From NCBI RefSeq assembly GCF_048564905.1, contig NW_027328741.1, positions 1,054,001-1,118,000 of the forward strand: DNA of 64,000 bases, written 5' to 3'. This document shows positions 38,055 through 52,009 of this stretch, piece by piece. The position numbers were made by a program, and so were the translations under genes. Origin of the DNA: Vicugna pacos. Taxonomy: Eukaryota; Chordata; Mammalia; Artiodactyla; Camelidae. Under the pieces are notes generated by a model. The model was not told the DNA's origin, searched no databases, and saw only the letters and a list, made by a program, of their open reading frames with translations. Position 1 is the stretch's first letter. The number at the start of each line of letters is the position of its first letter.

Positions 38055-40800
38055 TGGACTGCATAGCGTTTTGCAGTCTAGTTGTTTGAAAGCTTATCTT
38101 TTGGGCCTTCAATATCTTTGGAACTGAAAATGGTACTTCCTATTTCTTTTACTGTACTTCTTCATCTCTACTGGTCAGGTAATATCAGGTATCTAATGTA
38201 GATTTTTAGGGCTATGTTAAGTGAAAATTTTAGACTCTTGTCTCTACGCAATTCCAAGGGATTTCTGTGAGGACAATTTCTCCTAGACATTGATGCCATA
38301 TTCTGTTCCTGTGTGTGTTGTCTGGTATATCTCCAATTGCTGGTGTTGCATTTGTTGTGATGAACAACCCATACTATTTCGATTATCATAACTTCATTTT
38401 GATTACGCTTATCTCACAATTCTGAAAGTGCGCAGGACACGGCCTCTTGTGGAAATGAGGATTCTAAAGGTTCTCAGCTCTGCATTCTGCTCTATGTCAT
38501 TTTGGAGTGTTTCCAAAACAGCAAACTGAGAGTGCGCTTGTGCTTTGTAGTGCCACGGGAATGTCCCAATGAAAGCAGTTCTTCCCAGAGCTTCTCTGTC
38601 TACTGAAACACCAGTGGAAGCACATCCATGGATGTCACAAATCAGGGCCTGCTGGAATGATCCCGCAGACCGACCTTGGTGTCCTCGCTGCCATACCGTG
38701 CCGGTGCCATCCAAAATGTAGCATCCGATTTTGGGAGATAGTGCTGAAGGAAATGCTTCCTCTTCTCACGCTGTGGACTTGGACCACTCTACCTTGTCCT
38801 ATCATCCTTGTGGCACGGGTGCACGAAGGCCACCACAGAGCTGTTGCGCAACCTGTGCCTCAAGCCAAACCATAATCCCAGCCCAGGTTATGAATGTAGC
38901 AGATCCTAAGGCTTTTCATTCTGATTTCAAACCCAAGGCCCCCTGGATCCCTCAGACCAGATGCACGATAGCTCTGATTCAGCCCCAAACGTGCTCTATT
39001 GGCAAAATGCCCAATTGGTTCCTGGTCCTGCAGATGCACTGGGTGTGGCCATGGGACATATCGGTAATCTCAACCGCACGACCAGTGTGGTTGATTTATC
39101 ATTGGTACACTGTTCTGTTTGCTCTCTTGTTTAGACCCACCACATCGCACAACGCACTCCAGATCCCTGAGACTCAGCGTATGCCATCAACCGTAGCCCT
39201 ATACCTCACTTACCGATGCCCCTGCTAACTGTAATTTGGCATCACGGATCTTGGTCTCAGAATCAACTGTGGGGATATTTTGCGCTGGTTTCTTTGAGTT
39301 CTTTCAGCCAAGCATCTGCTGTGCACTCTTGTAAATCTCAGCACATCACCTTCAATCTCATGCCTCCTGTCCGCTTGAGAGGGTGCGTCCAAGTTAAACA
39401 GGGTTTCACCCTTGTTGGTCAGACCCTGCACTGGTTTCCATTCCCTGCTTTGCCTTCTCCTGCTTCCAGGTGTCCTGAGGCCTCATCCTGTCTTTGGAAG
39501 TAACAGACCTCTCTTCGGCAAGTGTCCTGTGCCAAAGGCTGGGTGAGTGGAGTTTTACATTTCTCTGTACAAGGGAGCGCGTGAGTGCAGGTTGCACTTC
39601 TTCTCTGCCAACTGGGCATCGATGAATCAACACTATCCAGATACATTTCACAGAAATGTGATATTTGCTTAGCTCTTGGTTTCTATACAGCCGTGGTGGG
39701 AGGGTTTGTCCAAAGAAACCTGTTTTGACATTGTGTTGATATCTCATTTGCAGTCTTTAAGAATTTTAACAGAATTCATTTCCATGTTTTGGGAGTTATA
39801 CGAAAATGAAGTTATTTTTTGAAACACACTAAATCGACCTAGAAGCCAGACTTGTCAATTTTGGTAACATTGTGTCAGCTCTACGGAAATCCTAGACAGA
39901 TAGAATGCAAACTAGCAGTCCAAACTGTTAAAGGGGTCATGTCAGCTCTTTACGGTTGAAGCCTCCGAGACCAACAGGAACCATGAAATAATTATTGGAA
40001 ACATGAAATAACCCCCAACCTTGGATACACTTGGGCATGTGGTGCCCTTTAGTCCTATTTGTCACCTACTGGCCAATGTTGGCATTTCAAGGGGTAACAT
40101 CCCTCTCTAGGAAAATACAAGAGGAAACAAACCAAATATATACATTTAGGTTTGAATCCAAAAGCACCTAGAGGCATTATAGCTAGGAGAACCCTGCTGC
40201 AGTTATGCTTGTCTATGGAGAACCAGGTGTTCTTCTATCAGTGATGAGAACAGTTAATCTTCCGATCATGTTGGGTAAAGCCATTTAACGCAACCAAGTC
40301 TGCACCCACATGATATAGTGCCCCCGGGGGCTTGACTCAAGTGAAAGACGATCCACATAAGCTGTGTCTTTAATGTCATTGGCGACTTTTACAGTACACT
40401 TCACTTTCTGACTTGTACTATTTACCTATACTGTCTTGAAAAACTGAGGCCTAATACAGATTCAAGTTCAGTCAAAGATTCCCCTCACTTACCACACTCC
40501 CTTCACCCCAGGGAAGACATAAACACAACATTGGCTGAATCTAGCGGAAGGCCATCGTTTCTAGGTGTGAGCTAAGTATTCAATTCCTATCTATTTCAGC
40601 CGAGTCTATTTGACCTTTAAGGAGTTCACTGTTGTTCACAGAGTGTGAAGCTGGAGGAACTCTGATTCTAGGAGGGTCTTGCCCTTCTCCTAATGGCTTC
40701 ATTGCCGCTCAGGTACTGAACCTTCAAAATGGATGCGTGAGTGGAGGGGAGGGAAGGGCAAGTGCTTGCTAGCTAGGCCCAAACCTGGGAAAAGGCTTAC

Positions 40801-41426
40801 CTGGGCTTGGTGAATTTTGGTCTGAATGGCTTGGGAAGGCCCCTTGGGACGTGTGGATCCTCACGACCTCTTCCAAGAACAGGAGCGTTTTGATCATCTC
40901 TGACATCTCTTCTCTTGCACACGTCAGGGACCTTGGACCCGTTCTTGGAGAAGAGAATTGAGGAACTTCCTCAAGTCCATGTTGGCACTCCGTATGTTTC
41001 TGCCAGTATCAGCGAGGTTCAATATGTCTCCTGAATGTCTTTTGAGCCTGGTATCCTCTAAAGCTGTCTCCACGCCAGTATTCTCCATTGTAGCAGAACA
41101 TCACTCATCCATGTGTTCGCATCTCTCCTCAATCCGTGCAGCCAGCTTTTCGGCCAGCTTCTCTTCGTGACTCCCCTAAAGTCGACTTCACCAGGACTGG
41201 GCAAGTCTGAAAGTACCTCGGAGCCTCACCAGTAAGTTGATGACAGGCAGATCTTCCACTGTCTGCCCTTTCAGGTTCTGGAAACTGACCTGTGAACTCA
41301 GGTCTTTGGGCAGCAGAAGTATCTCGAACTTACACAGCTTCCCGGACCAAACACCTAAGCCAAGCTCCACAGAGGCCTGCAGCCCCTCCATCACACTGAT
41401 CCACCCACAGAACTCGGCCCGGTTAC
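40801..41426 (-). pseudogene. Exon-like block, unit 8
   Basis: Same borders. The second candidate exon has an extra in-frame stop here (near 41102) and the first has VINLL for VISLL, which argues against selection on this copy. Confidence 0.35.
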
Positions 41427-42428
41427 CTAGGATCCAACAGCCACAACAAGCCTCGTGGAACACACCAACATTCCACCTGGAATCCAACCGGTAACTGCCA
41501 TCCCCAATGGCTGCTGCATCTTGTCAGTGTTGGGGGAGGGGCTGCATCCGACGAGAGGTTCCTAAAATAAATGTGGTTCTGCCCACTAGCGTCCCATGGG
41601 CCTTTCTTCTTCCCTCTTTCCTTTTGTTCAGATCTGTATGCACAGTACCAATGGAGAGAAGTGTGTCCCTTTTCAGTTGAAGGTTTCACACGTCTTTAAA
41701 CTTTCTAAGAGTTCACAGTACACAGAGACCCAGTAAAGGAGACTTATGTTCCTATAATATCCGTACAACCGGAATACATATGCGTCGCATGATTTCTGCT
41801 GAAAAACCCACACTCTCAGGACATGGATCTATTGGTTTCATGAGGGCTGAATTTCCAAGAAATGAAACCAACCCCAATGTGCACGTTACTGTCTGTCTCT
41901 TTTGCTCTTAGTACACTTTGGCAGAGCTACTTGCCTTTGTTATAGGCTTCTTACAATTCTTCTCTACGTAGCGTAGAATATGGCATTCCTTCATCCTGTT
42001 GGAAGACATACAAGACTACATCACGGACTAGGAATCCATTGGATACCAAATCGGCATTTGGGTGATGTCACGATATGCTCTTATGAATCTATATTTACGA
42101 ATATGAATGCACGCCTCTGATTTCCGAATACAAGTGTGCTGAGTACATGCAAGCCGCAATACTGGGTCGATGCGTGCTGAATGATCCTTGACATCACCTT
42201 GAGTATTTTCTTTTGAATAATCATGTTTCCCATGGTATATGTCAGCCAACCGTACCATTTTGGTGCATGTTTGTTGGTTTGATTCTTTGTTGGTCTGCTT
42301 CTCGCTTGTTTTGCAAACACGTCAGGACATGCATCTCTCCTTTCGCTTCAAACAGAGAGTCAAATAAGCTGATTCACTTAAGAGAGTGCTTCCAATCACC
42401 TATGATTTCCTGCTTCCCTCTCCAATCT

Positions 42429-43346
42429 TTAAGGTTTTGATGTCCTCCTTGCCTTCTTCTTGTTTCTTCTTTGCCACTCATGCTCTTCTTGCATTTCCAA
42501 TAATGGTTTTCTTCTTTCCATTTCATCTTGCTGCTTTTCTATTCCGGGGAGTATTCTCAAACTTCCTTTTAGAAGAAGTTTTGAACTGCTGAATTCTTTT
42601 ATGATTTGCCGGTATGTGGATTGCTCTAGCTCTGCCGTTATTAGAAATGGTGGTCATGTGGCATAGGCTACCCTAGTTGGCAGCCTTTGGCCATTCAGGA
42701 TATGGTCTGTGTCCTGGCACTCCTCCCTGTCCTGCAATATTGCTGCCGAGTTATAAGCTGAAACCCCTCTGGAGGTTCCCTTGTGACTATGTTGTTTCCT
42801 CCAGGTGCATTTTAAATCACTGTGATATTCGTGAACTTTGTTGATTGGAATCATACAGCTGCTTGTAGGTCTATTGGGATTCCACCTCCTTTGGATGCTG
42901 TGTAATTCCTGAATTCGCATAGATGATTTTTTCTTGGCTTTCAACAAGTTTCAGTCTGATATTTCTACAGATAAATTTTCAGACATATTTTATTTCTTTA
43001 TCTCTTGCTTTTCCATCTGGGACTCTTATGAATTCTAGTCTTTCATGCCCTGTCTTAACCCAGGATACAACAGCAATATTTTCATTGTTTTGCACTTGCT
43101 TTCCTATGTCCGAATCTGACAGAGGGATTTCTGTTCCCCTGTCTTCACAGTCATTCACGCGTCCCTCTGCATTATCTAGTCTGCTAAGGACTGAATTTTA
43201 GCCCTGATATTATCACATCCACTGAGTTTTCTGATATCTTTTGGCTCGTCTTTAGACTTTCTCTTCCCCTTTTCTGGTATTCTGCCTTTTGTGATTCTGA
43301 GATCCTTTTGTTCTTCAGTGTTTTCCTGACCTCCATTTTCAACACT
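42429..43346 (-). pseudogene. LINE-1 ORF1 remnant, unit 9
   Basis: Same decayed L1 ORF1. The change in the CTCF-like core gives LPTRVAYAT where other units have LPPRVAYAT. Confidence 0.8.
42670..42683 (+). promoter_or_regulatory. CTCF-like core motif, unit 9, altered
   Basis: The core reads accctagttggcag. One G in the most informative half is changed to T, so this is the only unit where the match drops to 11 of 14. Confidence 0.3.
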
Positions 43347-46091
43347 TGGACTGCATAGCGTATTGCAGTCTAGTTGTTTGAAAGCTTATCTTTTGGGCCT
43401 TCAATATCTTTGGAACTGAAAATGGTACTTTCTATTTCTTTTACTGTACTTCTTCATCTCTACTGGTCAGGTAATATCAGTTATCTAATGTAGATTTTTA
43501 GGGCTATGTTAAGTGAAAATTTAGACTCTTGTCTCTACGCAATTCCAAGGGATTTCTGTGAGGACAATTTCTCCTAGACATTGATGCCATATTCTCTTCC
43601 TGTGTGTGTTGTCTGGTATATCTCCAATTGCTGGTGTTGCATTTTTTGTGATGAACAACCCATACTATTTCGATTAGCATAACTTCATTTTGATTACGCT
43701 TATCTCACAATTCTGAAAGTGCGCAGGACACGGCCTCTTGTGGAAATGAGGATTCTAAAGGTTCTCAGCTCTGCATTCTGCTCTATGTCATTTTGGAGTG
43801 TTTCCAAAACAGCAAACTGAGAGTGCGCTTGTGCTTTGTAGTGCCACGGGAATGTCCCAATGAAAGCAGTTCTTCCCAGAGCTTCTCTGTCTACTGAAAC
43901 ACCAGTGGAAGCACATCCATGGATGTCACACATCAGGGCCTGCTGGTATGATCCCGCAGACCGACCTTGGTGTCCTCGCTGCCGTACCGTGCCGGTGCCA
44001 TCCAAAATGTAGCATCCGATTTTGGGAGATAGTGCTGAAGGAAATGCTTCCTCTTCTCACGCTGTGGACTTGGACCACTCTACCTTGTCCTATCATCCTT
44101 GTGGCATGGGTGCACGAAGGCCACCGCAGAGCTGTTGCGCATCCTGTGCCTCAAACCAAACCATAATCCCAGCCCAGGTTATGAATGTAGCAGATCCTAA
44201 GGCTTTTCATTCTGATTTCAAACCCAAGCCCCCCTGGATCCCTCAGACCAGATGCACGATAGCTCTGATTCAGCCCCCCACGTGCTCTATTGGCAAAATG
44301 CCCAATTGGTCCCTGGTCCTGCAGATGCACTGGGTGTGGCCATGGGACATATCGGTAATCTCAACCGCGCGACCAGTGTGGTTGATTTATCATTGGTACA
44401 CTGTTCGGTTTGCTCTCTTGATTAGACCCACCACATCCCACAACGCACTCCAGATCCCTGAGACTCAGCGTATGCCATCAACCGTAGCCCTATACCTCAC
44501 TTACCGATGCCCCTGCTAACTGTAATTTGGCATCACGGATCTTGGTCTCAGAATCAACTGTGGGGATATTTTGCGCTGGTTTCTTTGAGTTCTGTCAGCC
44601 AAGCATCTGCTGTGCACTCTTGTAAATCTCAGCACATCACCTTCAATCTCATGTCTCCTGTCCGCTTGAGAGGGTGCGTCCAAGTTAAACAGGGTTTCAC
44701 CCTTGTTGGTCAGACCCTGCACTGGTTTCCATTCCCTGCTTTGCCTTCTCCTGCTTCCAGGTGTCCTGAGGCTTCATCCTGTCTTTGGAAGTAACAGACC
44801 TCTCTTCGGCAAGTGTCCTGTGCCAAAGGCTGGGTGAGTGGAATTTTACAATTCTCTGTACAAGGGAGCGCGTGAGTGCAGGTTGCACTTCTTCTCTGCC
44901 AACTGGGCATCGATGAATCAACACTATCCAGATACATTTCACAGAAATGTGATATTTGCTTAGCTCTTGGTTTCTATAAAGCCGTGGTGGGAGGGGATGT
45001 CCAAAGAAACATGTTTTGACATTGTGTTGATATCTCATTTGCAGACTTTAAGAATTTTAACAGAATTCATTTCTATGTTTTGGGAGTTATACGAAAATGA
45101 AGTTATTTTTTGAAACACACTAAATCGACCTAGAAGCCAGACTTGTCAATTTTGGTAACATTTTGTCAGCTCTACGGAAAACCTAGACAGATAGAATGCA
45201 AACTAGCAGTCCAAACTGTTAAAGGGGTCATGTCAGCTCTTTACGGTTGAAGCCTCCGAGACCAACAGGAACCATGAAATAACTATTGGAAACATGAAAT
45301 AACCCCCAACCTTGGATACACTTGGGCATGTGGTGCCCTTTAGTCCTATTTGTCACCTACTGGCCAATGTTGGCATTTCAAGGGGTAACATCCCTCTCTA
45401 GGAAAATACAAGAGGAAACAAACCAAATATATATATTTAGGTTTGAATCCAAAAGCACCTAGAGGCATTATAGCTAGTAGAACCCTGCTGCAGTTATGCT
45501 TGTCTATGGAGAACCAGGTGTTCTTCTATCAGTAATGAGAACAGTTAATCTTCCGATCATGTTGGGTAAAGCCATTTAACGCAACCAAGTCTGCACCCAC
45601 ATGATATAGTGCCCCCGGGGGCTTGACTCAAGTGAAAGACGATCCACATAATCTGTGTCTTTAATGTCATTGGCGACTTTTACAGTACACTTCACTTTCT
45701 GACTTGTACTATTTACCTATACTGTCTTGAAAAACTGAGGCCTAATACAGATTCAAGTTCAGTCAAAGATTCCCCTCACTTACCACACTCCCTTCACCCC
45801 AGGGAAGACATAAACACAACATTTGCTGAATCTAGCGGAAGGCCATCGTTTCTAGGTGTGAGCTAAGTATTCAATTCCTATCTATATCAGCCGAGACTAT
45901 TTGACCTTTAAGGAGTTCACTGTTGTTCACAGAGTGTGAAGCTGGAGGAACTCTGATTCTAGGAGGGACTTGCCCTTCTCCTAATGGCTTCATTGCCGCT
46001 CAGGTACTGAACCTTCAAAATGGATGCGTGAGTGGAGGGGAGGGAAGGGCAAGTGCTTGCTAGCTAGGCCCAAACCTGGGAAAAGGCTTAC

Positions 46092-46717
46092 CTGGGCTTG
46101 GTGAATTTTGGTCTGAATGGCTTGGGAAGGCCCCTTGGGACGTGTGGATTCTCACGACCTCTTCCAAGAACAGGAGCGTTTTGATCATCTCTGCCATCTC
46201 TTCTCTTGCACACGTCAGGGACCTTGGACCCGTTCTTGGAGAAGAGAATTGAGGAACTTCCTCAAGTCCACGTTGGCACTCCGTATGTTTCTGCCAGTAT
46301 CAGCGAGGTTCAATATGTCTCCTGAATGTCTTTTGAGCCTGGTATCCTCTACAGCTGTCTCCACGCCAGTATTCTCCATTGGAGCAGAACATCTCTCATC
46401 CATGTGTTCGCATCTCTCCTCAATGCGTGCAGCCAGCTTTTCGGCCAGCTTCTCTTCGTGACTCCCCTAAAGTCGACTTCACCAGGACTGGGCAAGTCTG
46501 AAAGTACCTCGGAGCCTCACCAGTAAGCTGATGACAGGCAGATCTTCCACTGTCTGCCCTTTCAGGTTCTGGAAACTGTCCTGTGAACTCAGGTCTTTGG
46601 GCAGCAGAAGTATCTCGAACTTACACAGCTTCCCGGACCAAACACCTAAGCCAAGCTCCACAGAGGCCTGCAGCCCCTCCATCACACTGATCCACCCACA
46701 GAACTCGGCCCGGTTAC
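46092..46717 (-). pseudogene. Exon-like block, unit 9
   Basis: Same borders; private change giving LSSQDSFQN for LSSQVSFQN. Confidence 0.35.
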
Positions 46718-47719
46718 CTAGGATCCAACAGCCACAACAAGCCTCGTGGAACACACCAACATTCCACCTGGAATCCAACCGGTAACTGCCATCCCCAATG
46801 GCTGCTGCATGTTTTCAGTGTTGGGGGAGGGGCTGCATCCGACGAGAGGTTCCTAAAGTCAATGTGGTTCTGCCCACTAGCGTCCCATGGGCCTTTCTTC
46901 TTCCCTCTTTCCTTTTGTTCAGATCTGTATGCACAGTACCAATGGAGAGAAGTGTGTCCCTTTTCAGTTGAAGGTTTCACACGTCTTTAAACTTTCTAAG
47001 AGTTCACAGTACACAGAGACCCAGTAAAGGAGACTTATGTTCCTATAATATCCGTACAACCGGAATACATATGCGTCACATGATTTCTGCTGAAAAACCC
47101 ACACTCTCAGGACATGGATCTATTTGTTTCATGGGGGCTGAATTTCCAAGAAATGAAACCAACCCCAATGTACACTTTACTGTCTGTCTCTTTTGCTCTT
47201 AGTACACTTTGTCAGAGCTACTTGCCTTTGTTATAGGCTTCTTCCAATTCTTCTCTACGTAGCGTAGTATATGGCATTCCTTCATCCTGTTGGAAGACAT
47301 ACAAGACTACATCACGGACTAGGAATCCATTGGATTCCAAATCGGCATTTGGGTGAGGTCACGATATGCTCTTTTGAATCTATATTTACGAATATGAATG
47401 CACGCCTCTGATTTCCGAATACAAGTGTGCTGAGTACATGCAAGCCGCAATACTGGGTCGATGCGTGCTGAATGATCCTTGACATCACCTTGAGTATTTT
47501 CTTTTGAATAATCATGTTTCCCATGGTATATGTCAGCCAACCGTACCATTTTGGTGCATGTTTGTTGGTTTGATTCTTTGTTGGTCTGCTTCTCGCTTGT
47601 TTTGCAAACTCGTCAGGACATGCATCTCTCCTTTCGCTTCAAACAGAGAGTCAAATAAGCTGATTCACTTAAGAGAGTGCTTCCAATCACCTATGATTTC
47701 CTGCTTCCCTCTCCAATCT

Positions 47720-48637
47720 TTAAGGTTTTGATGTCCTCCTTGCCTTCTTCTTGTTTCTTCTTTGCCACTCATGCTCTTCTTGCATTTCCAATAATGGTTT
47801 TCTTCTTTCCATTTCATCTTGCTGCTTTTCTATTCCGGGGAGTATTCTCAACCTTCCTTTTAGAAGAAGTTTTGAACTGCTGAATTCTTTTATGATTTGC
47901 CGGTCTGTGGATTGCTCTAGCTCTGCCGTTATTAGAAATGGTGTTCATGTGGCATAGGCTACCCTAGGTGGCAGCATTTGGCCATTCAGGATATGGTCTG
48001 TGTCCTGGCACTCCTCCCTGTCCTGCAATATTGCTGCCGAGTTATAAGCTGAAAACCCTCTGGAGGTTCCCTTGTGACTATGTTGTTTCCTCCAGGTGCA
48101 TTTTAAATCACTGTGATATTCGTGAACTTTGTTGATTGGAATCATACAGCTGCTTGTAGGTCTATTGGGATTCCACCTCCTTTGGATGCTGTGTAATTCC
48201 TGAATTCGCATAGATGATTTTTTCTTGGCTTTCAACAAGTTTCAGTCTGATATTTCTACAGATAAATTTTCAGACATATTTTATTTCTTTATCTCTTGCT
48301 TTTCCATCTGGGACTCTTATGAATTCTAGTCTTTCATGCCCTGTCTTAACCCAGGATACAACAGCAATATTTTCATTGTTTTGCACTTGCTTTCCTATGT
48401 CCGAATCTGACCGAGGGATTTCTGTTCCCCTGTCTTCACAGTCATTCACGCGTCCCTCTGCATTATCTAGTCTGCTAAGGACTGAATTTTAGCCCTGATA
48501 TTATCACATCCACTGAGTTTTCTGATATCTTTTGGCTCGTCTTTAGACTTTCTCTTCCCCTTTTCTGGTATTCTGCCTTTTGTGATTCTGAGACCCTTTT
48601 GTTCTTCAGTGTTTTCCTGACCTCCATTTTCAACACT
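47720..48637 (-). pseudogene. LINE-1 ORF1 remnant, unit 10
   Basis: Same decayed L1 ORF1. It has a private change gctgaaaaccc near 48048, giving SRGFSAY in the C-terminal domain remnant. Confidence 0.8.
47961..47974 (+). promoter_or_regulatory. CTCF-like core motif, unit 10
   Basis: Identical core to unit 1, with the catttggcc flank. Confidence 0.45.
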
Positions 48638-51383
48638 TGGACTGCATAGCGTTTTGCAGTCTAGTTGTTTGAAAGCTTATATTTTGGGCCTTCAATATCT
48701 TTGGAACTGAAAATGGTACTTCCTATTTCTTTTACTGTACTTCTTCATCTCTACTGGTCAGGTAATATCAGGTATCTAATGTAGATTTTTAGGGCTATGT
48801 TAAGTGAAAATTTTAGACTCTTGTCTCTACGCAATTCCAAGGGATTTCTGTGAGGACAATTTCTCCTAGACATTGATGCCATATTCTCTTCCTGTGTGTG
48901 TTGTCTGGTATATCTCCAATTGCTGGTGTTGCATTTGTTGTGATGAACAACCCATACTATTTCGATTAGCATAACTTCATTTTGATTACGCTTATCTCAC
49001 AATTCTGAAAGTGCGCAGGACACGGCCTCTTGTGGAAATGAGGATTCTAAAGGTTCTCAGCTCTGCATTCTGCTCTATGTCATTTTGGAGTGTTTCCAAA
49101 ACAGCAAACTGAGAGTGCGCTTGTGCTTTGTAGTGCCACGGGAATGTCCCAATGAAAGCAGTTCTTCCCAGAGCTTCTCTGTCTACTGAAACACCAGTGG
49201 AAGCACATCCATGGATGTCACACATCAGGGCCTGCTGGAATGATCCCGCAGACCGACCTTGGTGTCCTCGCTGCCGTACCGTGCCAGTGCCAACCAAAAT
49301 GTAGCATCCGATTTTGGGAGATAGTGCTGAAGGAAATGCTTCCTCTTCTCACGCTGTGGACTTGGACCACTCTACCTTGTCCTATCATCCTTGTGGCACG
49401 GGTGCACGAAGGCCACCACAGAGCTGTTGCGCATCCTGTGCCTCAAACCAAACCATAATCCCAGCCCAGGTTATGAATGTAGCAGATCCTAAGGCTTTTC
49501 ATTCTGATTTCAAACCCAAGGCCCCCTGGATCCCTCAGACCAGATGCACGATAGCTCTGATTCAGCCCCACACGTGCTCTATTGGCAAAATGCCCAATTG
49601 GTCCCTGGTCCTGCAGATGCACTGGGTGTGGCCATGGGACATATCGGTAATCTCAACCGCGCGATCAGTGTGGTTGATTTATCATTGGTACACTGTTCGG
49701 TTTGCTCTCTTGATTAGACCCACCACATCCCACAACGCACTCCAGATCCCTGAGACTCAGCGTATGCCATCAACCGTAGCCCTATACCTCACTTACCGAT
49801 GCCCCTGCTAACTGTAATTTGGCATCACGGATCTTGGTCTCAGAATCAACTGTGGGGATATTTTGCGCTGGTTTCTTTGAGTTCTTTCAGCCAAGCATCT
49901 GCTGTGCACTCTTGTAAATCTCAGCACATCACCTTCAATCTCATGCCTCCTGTCCGCTTGAGAGGGTGCGTCCAAGTTAAACAGGGTTTCACCCTTGTTG
50001 GTCAGACCCTGCACTGGTTTCCATTCCCTGCTTTGCCTTCTCCTGCTTCCAGGTGTCCTGAGGCCTCATCCTGTCTTTGGAAGTAACAGACCTCTCTTCG
50101 GCAAGTGTCCTGTGCCAAAGGCTGGGTGAGTGGAGTTTTACATTTCTCTGTACAAGGGAGCGCGTGAGTGCAGGTTGCACTTCTTCTCTGCCAACTGGGC
50201 ATCGATGAATCAACACTATCCAGATACATTTCACAGAAATGTGATATTTGCTTAGCTCTTGGTTTCTATACAGCCGTGGTGGGAGGGGTTGTCCAAAGAA
50301 ACCTGTTTTGACATTGTGTTGATATCTCATTTGCAGACTTTAAGAATTTTAACAGAATTCATTTCCATGTTTTGGGAGTTATACGAAAATGAAGTTATTT
50401 TTTGAAACACACTTAATCGACCTAGAAGCCAGACTTGTCAATTTTGGTAACATTTTGTCAGCACTACGGAAAACCTAGACAGATAGAATGCAAACTAGCA
50501 GTCCAAACTGTTAAAGGGGTCATGTCAGCTCTTTACGGTTGAAGCCTCCGAGACCAACAGGAACCATGAAATAACTATTGGAAACATGAAATAACCCCCA
50601 ACCTTGGATACACGTGGGCATATGGTGCCCTTTAGTCCTATTTGTCACCTACTGGCCAATGTTGGCATTTCAAGGGGTAACATCCCTCTCTAGGAAAATA
50701 CAAGAGGAAACAAACCAAATATATACATTTAGGTTTGAATCCAAAAGCACCTAGAGGCATTATAGCTAGGAGAACCCTGCTGCAGTTATGCTTGTCTATG
50801 GAGAACCAGGTGTTCTTCTATCAGTGAAGAGAACAGTTTATCTTCCTATCATGTTGGGTAAAGCCATTTAACGCAACCAAGTCTGCACCCACATGATATA
50901 GTGCCCCCGGGGGCTTGACTCAAGTGAAAGACGATCCACATAAGCTGTGTCTTTAATGTCATTGGCGACTTTTACAGTACAGTTCACTTTCTGACTTGTA
51001 CTATTTACCTATACTGTCTTGAAAAACTGAGGCCTAATACAGATTCAAGTTCAGTCAAAGATTCCCCTCACTTACAACACTCCCTTCACCCCAGGGAAGA
51101 CAGAAACACAACATTTGCTGAATCTAGCGGAAGGCCATCGTTTCTAGGTGTGAGCTAAGTATTCAATTCCTATCTATTTCAGCCGAGACTATTTGACCTT
51201 TAAGGAGTTCACTGTTGTTCACAGAGTGTGAAGCTGGAGGAACTCTGATTCTAGGAGGGACTTGCCCTTCTCCTAATGGCTTCATTGCCGCTCAGGTACT
51301 GAACCTTCAAAATGGATGCGTGAGTGGAGGGGAGGGAAGGGCAAGTGCTTGCTAGCTAGGCCCAAACCTGGGAAAAGGCTTAC

Positions 51384-52009
51384 CTGGGCTTGGTGAATTT
51401 TGGTCTGAATGGCTTGGGAAGGCCCCTTGGGACGTGTGGATTCTCACGACCTCTTCCAAGAACAGGAGCGTTTTGATCATCTCTGCCATCTCTTCTCTTG
51501 CACACGTCAGGGACCTTGGACCCGTTCTTGGAGAAGAGAATTGAGGAACTTCCTCAAGTCCACGTTGGCACTCCGTATGTTTCTGCCAGTATCAGCGAGG
51601 TTCAATATGTCTCCTGAATGTCTTTTGAGCCTGGTATCCTCTACAGCTGTCTCCACGCCAGTATTCTCCATTGGAGCAGAACATCTCTCATCCATGTGTT
51701 CGCATCTCTCCTCAATGCGTGCAGCCAGCTTTTCGGCCAGCTTCTCTTCGTGACTCCCCTAAAGTCGACTTCACCAGGACTGGGCAAGTCTGAAAGTACC
51801 TCGGAGCCTCACCAGTAAGCTGATGACAGGCAGATCTTCCACTGTCTGCCCTTTCAGGTTCTGGAAACTGACCTGTGAACTCAGGTCTTTGGGCAGCAGA
51901 AGTATCTCGAACTTACACAGCTTCCCGGACCAAACACCTAAGCCAAGCTCCACAGAGGCCTGCAGCCCCTCCATCACACTGATCCACCCACAGAACTCGG
52001 CCCGGTTAC
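51384..52009 (-). pseudogene. Exon-like block, unit 10
   Basis: Same borders and encoded frames as the common version, with CSAPMEN like units 1, 9 and 11. Confidence 0.35.

Larger units (their letters stand above)
37044..42336 (+). repeat. Array unit 8 (5293 bp)
   Basis: It is one base longer than the reference, with ggaggtttccattgtg near 37479 where other units have ggaggttcccttgtg. That insertion shifts the minus-strand L1 ORF1 remnant frame in this copy. The exon-like block of this unit also has an extra in-frame stop near 41102 (catcactcatcc). Confidence 0.97.
42337..47627 (+). repeat. Array unit 9 (5291 bp)
   Basis: It is one base shorter than the reference, with gaaaatttagac near 43515 where other units have gaaaattttagac. 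It shares linked variants with unit 1 near 44105-44130 and 44978, and a patch near 45425-45900 with unit 4. Its CTCF-like core carries a G-to-T change. Confidence 0.97.
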
